The translations under genes and the position numbers were made by a program. Below the pieces are notes generated by a model. The model was not told where the DNA came from. It worked only from the letters and a program-made list of their open reading frames with translations, and did no database searches. 64,000 nucleotides of DNA from DAMBHY01 sp032068765. GTDB taxonomy: Bacteria; Bacteroidota; Bacteroidia; Bacteroidales; Dysgonomonadaceae. Shown piece after piece: positions 17,744 to 24,791 of this stretch (position 1 is its first letter; every line of letters starts with the position of its first letter). The stretch lies in the NCBI GenBank assembly GCA_032068765.1, contig DAMBHY010000012.1, forward strand, positions 1-64,000, given 5' to 3'.

Positions 17744-18565
17744 ATGAAAGTAAATAATTATATAATTTATATGCTTCTTGCACTTTTCACATTGGGTGCT
17801 TGTACAAAAGAATATATGGCTCCGCCATTAAACGAGCCAAAGACATCTTTGAAAGCAAATATTACTATTGCTAAACTGAAAGAAATCTATTCATCTATCA
17901 AAGATCCTAAATTAATTGATGTAGACTACATCGTAAAAGGATATGTTATTGGTAATGATATATCCGGCAATATCTATAAAAATCTTTATATACAAGATGC
18001 CACAGGAGGTATCAGCATTGGTATTGACCAAAACTCCCTATTTACAGATTACCAGGAAGGTCAAGAAGTATATATTAGGCTAAAAGGATTGTATATGGTG
18101 TCTTATGGAGACCAATTACAGATAGGATATGGCAGCACAAATGCCAATAGAATTCCATGGCTGATATGGCAAGAATTTGCAGAAAAGAATAAATGGCCGC
18201 TTGCTGACAATATAACCCCTAAGCAAATAGACTTATCAAATCTGGACCAATCAATGGTTAATACACTCGTAAGATTGGATAATGTATACTTTGTTGACGG
18301 AGGTAAAAAAACTTTTAGCGAACCTGACCAAACTACTAATAGGACTCTGAAAGATAGTAATGGAAGAAGCATTATCGTGCGCAACAGTAATTACGCTTCT
18401 TTTGCAAACGATTTATTACCTCAGGGATCGGGAACTGTGATAGGTGTTTTATCAAAATTCCGCAGCGACTGGCAGTTATTTATCAGAAAGTCATCTGATT
18501 GCCAAAACTTTGATTCCTCATCGCCTGGAACCATTAATCCTCCGATTAATGTACCAGAAAAGTGA
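17744..18565 (+). CDS. DUF5689 OB-fold lipoprotein (probably truncated)
   Basis: A 273-residue lipoprotein (lipobox LGAC, Cys20) located 12 bp after the receptor gene. Residues about 40-250 form the DUF5689 region. The segment YIVKGYVIGNDISGNIYKNL, then YIQDATGGISIGID and GQEVYIRLKGLY (about 65-120), is an OB-fold of the YhcR type, a fold that often binds nucleic acid or oligosaccharide. Homologues commonly continue with a C-terminal choice-of-anchor-type domain. Here the frame stops at TGA (18563-18565), yet the same frame downstream encodes a recognisable end of that domain (18572-18736). The protein has therefore probably been shortened by an internal deletion and may be only partly functional. 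Confidence 0.85.
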   Translation: MKVNNYIIYMLLALFTLGACTKEYMAPPLNEPKTSLKANITIAKLKEIYSSIKDPKLIDVDYIVKGYVIGNDISGNIYKNLYIQDATGGISIGIDQNSLFTDYQEGQEVYIRLKGLYMVSYGDQLQIGYGSTNANRIPWLIWQEFAEKNKWPLADNITPKQIDLSNLDQSMVNTLVRLDNVYFVDGGKKTFSEPDQTTNRTLKDSNGRSIIVRNSNYASFANDLLPQGSGTVIGVLSKFRSDWQLFIRKSSDCQNFDSSSPGTINPPINVPEK

Positions 18566-18571
18566 TTTTGA

Positions 18572-18736
18572 ATGACCCATCCCGCTTTGGGTGCTAATGG
18601 ACTTTTTGTAAACTCAGGAGCCATCGCTATTTCTCCCTATGTGTTGGGTAAATAAAATGTACGCATCGCGTTTAAATATACAAGTACTACTTCACAAGCA
18701 GCTACTTGGGAAATTAAAAACGTAATAATCAAATAA
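18572..18736 (+). pseudogene. Eroded C-terminal end of the DUF5689 lipoprotein
   Basis: This stretch continues the frame of the preceding gene after two in-frame TGA codons. It encodes GLFVNSGAIAISPYVLGK, a TAA stop at 18653-18655, then NVRIAFKYTSTTSQAATWEI and a short KNVIIK end. The pattern matches the terminal strands of surface lipoproteins that carry DUF5689 plus a beta-sandwich domain (F.NSG...L..Y.GK.V.IAFKY.S....AATWEIKN). The middle of the domain, about 100 or more residues, is missing. Three in-frame stops exclude expression as part of the upstream protein. Confidence 0.65.
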
Positions 18737-18741
18737 TACAA

Positions 18742-19782
18742 ATGAAGAAAATATTACTAGGATGCCTAATAATTTTATTAGGCACTCCATCTTTCTCACA
18801 AACAAAATCGCAACTGGATGTATATGCTATTGCCTTCTACAATCTGGAGAATTTGTTTGACACGGAAGACGATATCAACAATAAAGGGGACGACGAGTTT
18901 CTTCCCAATGGCACGTATCGCTGGACTAAAGACAAATACGAAAAGAAGCTTGATAATATAGCAAAGGTGCTGAGCAGAATCAGTAGAGAACATTGTCCTG
19001 CCGGTCCCGCTATCATCGGTGTTTCTGAAATTGAAAACAAAAAAGTACTTGAAGACCTGGTGAAACGTCCGGATTTGGAGTCGATGAATCTACAAATCAT
19101 TCATCATGAATCGCCCGACAGACGTGGAATTGATGTAGCAATGCTATACAATCCTGCACAGTTTCAGTTTACTGACTACAGTGCCCATAAGTTTGAATAC
19201 GTGGACAGCACATTTATTACCAGAGATCAGCTATTGATAAATGGTATGCTTGCAGGCGAGCCTATCCACGTAATCATCAATCACTGGCCATCCAGATATG
19301 GCTCCAAATCGTCTATTCTTCGTGAATCGGCTGCTGCAGTTACTAAAAAAATTGTCGATTCATTAAACGTAGCGGAAAACAATCAGGCAAAAATTTTTAT
19401 TATGGGCGACCTCAACGACGACCCTACTAATAACAGTGTACGTTTGGTATTGAACGCGAAGAAAGAACAAAAAGACGTAAAGGAAAAAGGCTTGTACAAT
19501 CCGATGTGGAAAATGTATGATATGGGAATAGGCTCTCTGGCTTATCAAAGCAAATGGAGTCTTTTTGACCAGATTATTATCTCCTACCCGTTGTTAGGAA
19601 ATGACTACAGCTCATTAAAATATTGGAAAGCTGAGATATTCAACAAAGAATTTCTGATAACTAAGGAAGGTAAAAGAAAAGGTTATCCTCTACGCACCTT
19701 CTCCGACAATACTTTTATCAACGGATACAGCGACCATTTTCCTACTATAGTGTATGTAGTGAAAAGAAGGTTAGTAGACTGA
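18742..19782 (+). CDS. Secreted endonuclease/exonuclease/phosphatase family protein
   Basis: A 346-residue metal-dependent phosphodiesterase of the EEP superfamily, to which DNase I, sphingomyelinase and inositol phosphatases belong. A signal peptide ends near residue 20 (GTPSFSQ). Active-site motifs are complete: AFYNLENLFD (Asn34, Glu36), GVSEIENKK (metal ligand Glu96), INHWPSRYG (about 170), MGDLNDDP (about 220) and the terminal SDHFP (about 334). No lipobox is seen, so it is periplasmic or secreted. Its position after the TonB receptor and OB-fold lipoprotein suggests it trims imported or surface-captured substrates. Whether these are DNA, RNA or phosphoesters cannot be read from sequence alone. 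Confidence 0.9.
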   Translation: MKKILLGCLIILLGTPSFSQTKSQLDVYAIAFYNLENLFDTEDDINNKGDDEFLPNGTYRWTKDKYEKKLDNIAKVLSRISREHCPAGPAIIGVSEIENKKVLEDLVKRPDLESMNLQIIHHESPDRRGIDVAMLYNPAQFQFTDYSAHKFEYVDSTFITRDQLLINGMLAGEPIHVIINHWPSRYGSKSSILRESAAAVTKKIVDSLNVAENNQAKIFIMGDLNDDPTNNSVRLVLNAKKEQKDVKEKGLYNPMWKMYDMGIGSLAYQSKWSLFDQIIISYPLLGNDYSSLKYWKAEIFNKEFLITKEGKRKGYPLRTFSDNTFINGYSDHFPTIVYVVKRRLVD

Positions 19783-20098
19783 TGATAACTGGATTGATAC
19801 ATTATATCGAATAAAGGAAGTTTCTAACAAAAATTTCCTTACGCCGATTGAAACCGCAAGGCGCTTGTGGGTCTGAAATGGCAGAACAAATTTCTATCTA
19901 GGGAAACTAATAATCAGCTAATTGAAAAATAGAATTTTCATTCTGAAAAAACTATTTCCAATGTAAAAATTCTTTTCATTTATTGCAATATCCAAAAATA
20001 TTTGTAAATTGCGATAGTTTTGCACACCCCAAAGAAAAGAACGTGTTGCAAAAACTCATACAATTATCTGTGTATAAACAATATAAACGAATAAACTC

Positions 20099-20116
20099 TT
20101 GTATCAGTTGATACAA
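20099..20116. promoter_or_regulatory. Perfect inverted repeat, operator-like
   Basis: TTGTATCA-GT-TGATACAA is a perfect 8-bp inverted repeat in an otherwise geneless stretch. It could be a dimeric regulator site, but no adjacent promoter is convincing. Confidence 0.35.
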
Positions 20117-20181
20117 CTAATATAAAACATTATTCAGCTTTAGTAAAAATATTTTTTATTATAACCCTGTAAGACAGAGAC

Positions 20182-20218
20182 AAAAAAAAGTCTCTCGATA
20201 ACAGGCATACGAGAGACT
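20182..20218 (-). terminator. Rho-independent terminator of the DUF6261 gene
   Basis: On the minus strand a 9-bp stem (AGTCTCTCG / CGAGAGACT) with a 12-nt loop is followed by eight T. It lies 25 bp after the DUF6261 stop codon. Confidence 0.88.
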
Positions 20219-20242
20219 CTTAAAAAAATAAGGTCTTATCTA

Positions 20243-21043
20243 CTACGCAGTAGCAGTCGCCGAATTGTTTGCAGACATGGCGACTGTTTCTTTTATATCT
20301 GATTTCTCAGAAGTAGAAACATTTTCCTTATTTTTGTTTTGTGTAGCTCTGGATTTAACCAAATTAGCATACACGCCCATAAAAACATTCAACTCGTTGA
20401 CTAATGGCTTGTAATCCTCATCACCGTATTGCCACATTGCCAGTTCAATTCCTTTCAGAAAATTCCTGATACCCTTGTTAATACTAGTAATAAGTTCCGC
20501 AGTATGCATCAGCGGTCTTTCGGCCACTTCCACTACGCGTTCCTTAGTGAGTTTTACAAACTCTTGCCATACAACCATCAACTCTCCAAACAGCAGTCCG
20601 AAACCCAACTTATTGGCAGCCGCAGCAAACGCCTCGTCACTAACAAGTCGTGCATTGAATTGCGACATTTTTTCATTCGTAGCTTTTCGGTTTTCCAAAC
20701 GGAGTTTGCCGAAAATACGTTTCAAAAATGGCAACACCAAGCGACGTTCTTCAGCAAGTGACGCCAATTTGGCTTTCTCTACAGCTGAAATCGTTCTGTT
20801 GATGGCGACCGTGAGAGCATTCATCTGGTTCCACAACATGGAGAGCTCAGGAGTAAGCGGATGAGGACCATATCTTACGATCAGCTCGTCCACTTGAGGT
20901 TGATACTTCAACAATGATTGTTGATAGCCGACCAAATGCAAAGCAGTAACATCATATTTCTCAGAAATATCAATAATACCTTTTGCAAAGTCAGCGAACT
21001 CCATTTTGCGGAGTTTTTGAAATTCAAATCTTAATAAATGCAT
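20243..21043 (-). CDS. DUF6261 family protein
   Basis: A helical cytoplasmic protein of 266 residues. It has no signal peptide or membrane segment. The start MHLLRFEFQKLRKMEFADFA fits the family (a short L.F..L....F..F start, then long helices). The frame is open for 20 more residues upstream, but those fall in the AT-rich leader, so I prefer the internal Met at 21043. Members occur in several copies in many Bacteroidota genomes, and no function is established. The C-terminal 30 or so residues are Ala/Ser/Thr/Lys-rich and low-complexity. Two promoter boxes and an inverted repeat lie upstream (21129-21178), and a 43-bp repeat array lies beyond them. Confidence 0.7.
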   Translation of the reverse strand: MHLLRFEFQKLRKMEFADFAKGIIDISEKYDVTALHLVGYQQSLLKYQPQVDELIVRYGPHPLTPELSMLWNQMNALTVAINRTISAVEKAKLASLAEERRLVLPFLKRIFGKLRLENRKATNEKMSQFNARLVSDEAFAAAANKLGFGLLFGELMVVWQEFVKLTKERVVEVAERPLMHTAELITSINKGIRNFLKGIELAMWQYGDEDYKPLVNELNVFMGVYANLVKSRATQNKNKENVSTSEKSDIKETVAMSANNSATATA

Positions 21044-21128
21044 ATCAATATGTTTTAAATTATTAATTAAAAATTTGAAATCACACTCCGTGCAAAACTT
21101 CATTTGATGAAGTAGCCTGTATATTCAA

Positions 21129-21136
21129 CAAATATA
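21129..21136 (-). promoter_or_regulatory. Predicted -7 box, DUF6261 gene (proximal)
   Basis: TATATTTG on the minus strand, 86 bp before the preferred start at 21043. Confidence 0.5.
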
Positions 21137-21168
21137 GTTAACTGCACCGCTGTGCAATTTCAGTTAAC
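21137..21168. promoter_or_regulatory. Nested inverted repeat between two promoter boxes
   Basis: An outer 8-bp inverted repeat (GTTAACTG / CAGTTAAC) encloses GCACCGCTGTGC, itself an inverted repeat. It sits exactly between two TATATTTG boxes. This suits an operator or a leader hairpin of the DUF6261 transcript. Confidence 0.5.
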
Positions 21169-21170
21169 TG

Positions 21171-21178
21171 CAAATATA
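21171..21178 (-). promoter_or_regulatory. Predicted -7 box, DUF6261 gene (distal)
   Basis: A second TATATTTG on the minus strand, 35 bp beyond the inner edge of the first. Confidence 0.5.
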
Positions 21179-21522
21179 ATATTTACAAATTAACAATCAC
21201 AATATTAATACAAAATTGTTAAATAGCAAAATTTTTTTTAAATAAATTTCGCATAATCTTTCAATATTAGCGAACATCAATTCATTTTGCTGATATTCAA
21301 ACATATACAACAATAAATTTCAGAGATTTTTTCACATAAATGATCACAAATATGCAATAAGATCTATTAGTAGCAATAATTGTCTTAACAATTTAAATAA
21401 GTGTTTTATTAACACTATATGTTATAATCTTGCCCTGAATCATTTCTTCCACTTTAAAAATCTTCGTGTTATCTTATTATTAAATTATTTTCAATTTAAT
21501 TGTTTACAAAATATAAATTTAA

Positions 21523-21805
21523 AGATTTCTCGAAATCAACTTCTCCCCCGTGGAAGCATCTTTGGAGATATCACGAAACTTGCTTCACACTCGTGGAGGT
21601 ATATTTGAAGACTTCTCAGAACATATTTCTCGTCTGTGAAAGTATATTTCAAGATGGCTCTAAACCAACTTCTCTCTCATGGAAGTATACTTCAAGACTT
21701 CTCGAAACTTGGTTCACTCACGTGGAAGTAGATTTGAAGATGTCTCGAAACATGCTTCTTTCCGTTGAAAATATATTTATAGACTTCTCAAAAATAGGTT
21801 TGCAC
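21523..21805. repeat. 43-bp-period repeat array of degenerate palindromes
   Basis: Unit starts (AGAT/AGAC) fall at 21523, 21566, 21609, 21652, 21695, 21738 and 21781, an exact 43-bp spacing, with six full units and one partial. Each unit contains two degenerate palindromes spaced about 21-22 bp apart, for example TGAAAGTATATTTCA, GAAGTATACTTC and GAAACATGCTTC. A plus-strand frame (21500-21865, TTG start) stays open and reads as 43-residue repeats. It has no recognisable homology or ribosome-binding site, so I treat the region as non-coding. The 43-bp unit lacks stops in all three plus frames. Confidence 0.9.
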
Positions 21806-21916
21806 AAAAAGGAAGAATTTCTCACCTCACATACAACCACCTTTAAACAACTGAAAATCAATTAATACAAATCAAAATCATAGTTGCCCTCACCAAAAAT
21901 ACAACTGCACCACGTA

Positions 21917-21938
21917 GAGACGTTGCGTGCAACGTCTC
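21917..21938. repeat. REP-like palindrome
   Basis: A perfect inverted repeat with arms GAGACGTTGC and GCAACGTCTC separated by GT, preceded by GTA. This TAGAGACGTTGC-type palindrome is familiar from intergenic repeats in Bacteroidota and Cyanobacteria. Only one copy is seen in the window. Confidence 0.6.
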
Positions 21939-22010
21939 CTTATTTGATAGGGATGTTTCCATATAACAATTTTGATTGACAATATGAGTGATTGTTAACA
22001 AATGTTTTTG

Positions 22011-22018
22011 TAAATTTG
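22011..22018 (+). promoter_or_regulatory. Predicted -7 box for the DUF262 gene
   Basis: TAAATTTG, with a TTG at 21992-21994 at suitable -33 spacing. It lies downstream of the first possible ATG (21988) and therefore decides for the start at 22042. Confidence 0.6.
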
Positions 22019-22041
22019 GGAGGAATACTAATAAACATAAA

Positions 22042-24240
22042 ATGAAAACTGAAAATCACTCCATAAATGATGTATTAGCAAAAAATGCAACTTCATTTTT
22101 TATACCGCCTTTCCAGAGATCATATGCCTGGGGTAAACCAGAAATAGAAAGATATTTTAGTGATGTAAAAAGAATCATAAACTCTGAATTAAATCCTAAA
22201 GAACATGATAAATTAGAGCATTTCTTTGGAACATTAGTTATTAAAGAAGAAAGAGACGGCTTTGCAAATAAGTCTGTAGTGGTAGATGGACAACAAAGGC
22301 TAACAACTACATTAATATTTTTAATAGCATTAAGAGATTGCGAAAATGATCTTGAAAAAAAAGAATTTATAAAACAAAATTATCTTTATAATAATTCTTC
22401 TAAATTTCAAGATAAAATTAAACTCAAACAAGTAACAAAAGATTGGGATGCCTTCAAAGCAATTGTAAATGAAGAAAATGCTCCAAATGGAATTATAAAT
22501 AGTGCGTATATTCTTTTCAAAAAACTCATACTAAATTATAAAATAACAAATCCTGAAGTAATTTTTGAACACTATATAACTGCAATCCAAAGATTAAACG
22601 TCGCTGTAATATTCCTAGATGAAAGACCATTTAAAGGTGAGGATCCTCAAATAATTTTTGAAACATTAAATTCATTAGGTAAACCTTTGTCATTATCTGA
22701 TTTAATTAGAAATTTTGTACTTCTTAGTTTGGAAAGTGATAGCCAATCTAAAATATATGAGAATATTTGGTATCCAAAAATTGAACTTATTCTAGGTGAA
22801 TATACTTCTGAATTCTTCCGTGATTATCTGCAATATAAAACATGTACATCAGTAAAAGTTGTAAGTGATAACAATACAAAAGAAGTTTATCAATTATTCA
22901 AGGAGTATGTAAATAATAAATTTATTACACATGATGATTTTATTTGTGACATTGTTCCTTATGTAAAATGGTATAATCATATTATATCAAAAGATTCCAA
23001 AATTAAACTTTCTCAAAAGGAGGATAAAAACAATGAAATTAATGAACTTTTAAGAAATATATTTCATGACATTAAATCTGAAGCATTTAAACCTTTTGTT
23101 TTAGGTTTATTAGAATTTAATCAGTCTGACATAATCGATAATAAAATAAGTGACGATTTATTAATTTCTATTCTTAAAACGATACGTATTTATTTAATTC
23201 GTAGACGAGTTTTAGGTTTAACGCAGGGAGAAAATAAAAATATTGTATTATTATGTAGCAAAATTGAAGACTTAGCAACTAATAAAACTAACATTTTGTT
23301 TTTACTAACTAATCTTTTTTATAGGCTTCGATTACCTAATGATATAGAAATGAGAAATGGATTGTCGAAAATGAACTTTTATCAAGGTTTAAAGAAATAT
23401 TCTAAATTTATACTCGGAAAAATAGAAGAACATAATACAAAAGTTTCAGTAGATTTTCGTAATCCTAAAATAACAATAGAACATATTTTACCACAAAAAA
23501 TTGATATTATTTGGCAAAATGAACTTGGAAGTAATTATGAAAATATACAAAAACAATATCTTCATAATATAGGAAATTTGATATTGACAGAATTTAATAG
23601 TGAAATAGGCAATCGATCATTTGAATTTAAAAAGAACAAAATAAGCACATCATCACTTAGTTACAGATTAGATATTATTAATAAAGAAGTTTGGAATGAG
23701 AATAGTATTATTGAACATCAAAATGTTATGATAAATAGATTTTTAGAAACTTTTAATTTGCCAATTGAGTACAAAGAGAGAGAAAATTGGAATTCTAATA
23801 TTAAAGAAAGTACTGAGTTCTCACCACTTGAAATTGAACCTAGTGAAATTGCTGGAGAAAAGCCTAGCATGTTTATAATTGAAGGAAAAGCGTATAAAGT
23901 AAAAACTTGGCAAGACGTATTTTTAAAATTTATTCAATATATTTATGACAATCCAAATTATGATTTTGGAGTTTTGTTAGATTATCAACAAGAATTATTT
24001 AAAAACGAAAACACCATTATTAAATGGCAAAAATTAGAAAAAATGGTAGATGAAAATATCGACGTAACAAATAGATATAAAACATTTGATGGCAAGATTT
24101 GGAGTGAAATAAAAGAAATGTCTGATGATATGTACTTTGCTCATATTAATATTTCGGCATTAACTTGTATAAATAGAATTGCTAATGTTATGAATAAATT
24201 CAATATTCAAGAGAGTTCTGTAAAAATTAAATTAAAGTAA
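22042..24240 (+). CDS. DUF262/DUF1524 (GmrSD-like) protein, probable anti-phage nuclease
   Basis: A 732-residue cytoplasmic protein. The N-terminal DUF262 (GmrS/ParB-like NTPase) domain shows FFIPPFQRSYAW (about 19-30 of this start) and VVDGQQRLTTT (about 77). The DUF1524 HNH-type nuclease motif TIEHILPQK lies near residue 478, followed by HNIGNLILTEFN. A further domain of about 120 residues (from GEKPSMFIIEGKAYKVKTW) closes the protein. GmrSD proteins are type IV, modification-dependent restriction enzymes using NTP hydrolysis. Start choice: the frame extends to 21988, but a promoter box at 22011 lies inside that extension. Low GC and an isolated position between repeats suggest acquisition by transfer. 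Confidence 0.88.
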   Translation: MKTENHSINDVLAKNATSFFIPPFQRSYAWGKPEIERYFSDVKRIINSELNPKEHDKLEHFFGTLVIKEERDGFANKSVVVDGQQRLTTTLIFLIALRDCENDLEKKEFIKQNYLYNNSSKFQDKIKLKQVTKDWDAFKAIVNEENAPNGIINSAYILFKKLILNYKITNPEVIFEHYITAIQRLNVAVIFLDERPFKGEDPQIIFETLNSLGKPLSLSDLIRNFVLLSLESDSQSKIYENIWYPKIELILGEYTSEFFRDYLQYKTCTSVKVVSDNNTKEVYQLFKEYVNNKFITHDDFICDIVPYVKWYNHIISKDSKIKLSQKEDKNNEINELLRNIFHDIKSEAFKPFVLGLLEFNQSDIIDNKISDDLLISILKTIRIYLIRRRVLGLTQGENKNIVLLCSKIEDLATNKTNILFLLTNLFYRLRLPNDIEMRNGLSKMNFYQGLKKYSKFILGKIEEHNTKVSVDFRNPKITIEHILPQKIDIIWQNELGSNYENIQKQYLHNIGNLILTEFNSEIGNRSFEFKKNKISTSSLSYRLDIINKEVWNENSIIEHQNVMINRFLETFNLPIEYKERENWNSNIKESTEFSPLEIEPSEIAGEKPSMFIIEGKAYKVKTWQDVFLKFIQYIYDNPNYDFGVLLDYQQELFKNENTIIKWQKLEKMVDENIDVTNRYKTFDGKIWSEIKEMSDDMYFAHINISALTCINRIANVMNKFNIQESSVKIKLK

Positions 24241-24312
24241 CGGACATCAAAAAAGACTTTAGCAGACACGAAAAACCGTTTGGATAAAATAAGACGAGGC
24301 TTATGTATAAGA

Positions 24313-24442
24313 CAAAAAAGAGCAGCGAATAAGCTGCTCTCTACTGCGGATAAGTTCAAATTGTCCGCTGTCGTTTATCAGACCTCCGCGTCCCTATGTC
24401 CGCACCGTGTTGACCCATCGTTAAACCCGGCCAATTGAACTT
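24313..24442 (-). ncRNA. Candidate structured small RNA (about 130 nt)
   Basis: On the minus strand a TATATTTG promoter box (24455-24448) is followed 6 nt later by the predicted 5' end. The first 12 nt (24442-24431, AAGTTCAATTGG) can pair with CAATTTGAACTT at 24363-24352 with one bulge, forming a closing stem. An alternative hairpin GCGGA/TCCGC covers the same 3' arm. A terminator (AGAGCAGC/GCTGCTCT, 24340-24319) with a run of T ends the unit. No coding frame fits. It is not tRNA, tmRNA or RNase P by eye. It resembles the promoter-to-terminator layout of Bacteroidales RNA motifs in Rfam, but I cannot assign one. Confidence 0.55.
24319..24340 (-). terminator. Terminator of the candidate small RNA
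   Basis: An 8-bp perfect stem AGAGCAGC/GCTGCTCT with a 6-nt loop; the T-run follows on the minus strand (24318-24313). Confidence 0.75.
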
Positions 24443-24447
24443 TGATG

Positions 24448-24455
24448 CAAATATA
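24448..24455 (-). promoter_or_regulatory. Predicted -7 box of the candidate small RNA
   Basis: TATATTTG on the minus strand; no good -33 match is seen. Confidence 0.5.
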
Positions 24456-24791
24456 ACGACTTATTCTAAATTTTGTCCTAAATATGGATTTTGTCGACTT
24501 GAGAAGATTTTTCCGAGAGCTTCCACAAAAGAGTAATGAGTGTTGCGTCCGATGTGGTGGCAACGCTGCCCTACTGAAAAGGAATATTCTCAAGATTTAC
24601 CTGATATCGGTATCAAACAATTGACCAAACCATCACAGACCTTATATTTCAACTTGGAATAATCTCTATCGGTATATTATGGAAAAGAGGAAACATGCAT
24701 ACGCAGCTCCCTCTTTTCATCTATTATCCTAAAACAAATTAACTAATTTACCTTATCAACATATTGACATCATAACTCATTATTTCATCAA

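Larger units (their letters stand above)
19783..20242. other. 460-bp intergenic region
   Basis: There is no gene-like frame. It contains a weak hairpin just after the EEP gene (about 19813-19841, AAGGAA/TTCCTT), a TAGTTTTG promoter-like box (20015-20022), a perfect palindrome (20099-20116) and a minus-strand terminator (20182-20218). Confidence 0.6.
24241..24791. other. 550-bp intergenic region with a small RNA candidate and weak hairpin
   Basis: It contains the candidate RNA at 24313-24442 (minus) and its promoter. Beyond that is a small frame (24552-24662, MWWQRCPTEKEYSQDLPDIG... to FNLE), possibly a remnant and not recognised. A weak long-loop hairpin (GAAAAGAGG / CCTCTTTTC, 24682-24718) may separate the convergent transcripts. 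Confidence 0.55.

Noticed and set aside
21500..21865. Open frame of 121 codons across the 43-bp array, readable as 43-residue repeats
   Set aside because: It starts with TTG, has no ribosome-binding site and no family match. The exact 43-bp step (not a multiple of 3) and palindromic half-units point to non-coding DNA.
24378..24593. Minus-strand 71-codon frame over the small RNA candidate
   Set aside because: Composition is Arg/Ser/Cys-rich and atypical, it begins upstream of the promoter box, and no homology is apparent.
24552..24662. 36-codon plus-strand ORF
   Set aside because: It is short and unrecognised, without promoter or ribosome-binding site; evidence is too thin for a gene call.
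24682..24718. Strong terminator between the convergent defence and efflux genes
   Set aside because: The stem is only 9 bp with a 19-nt loop and lacks a T-run on either strand; mentioned only as a weak hairpin.
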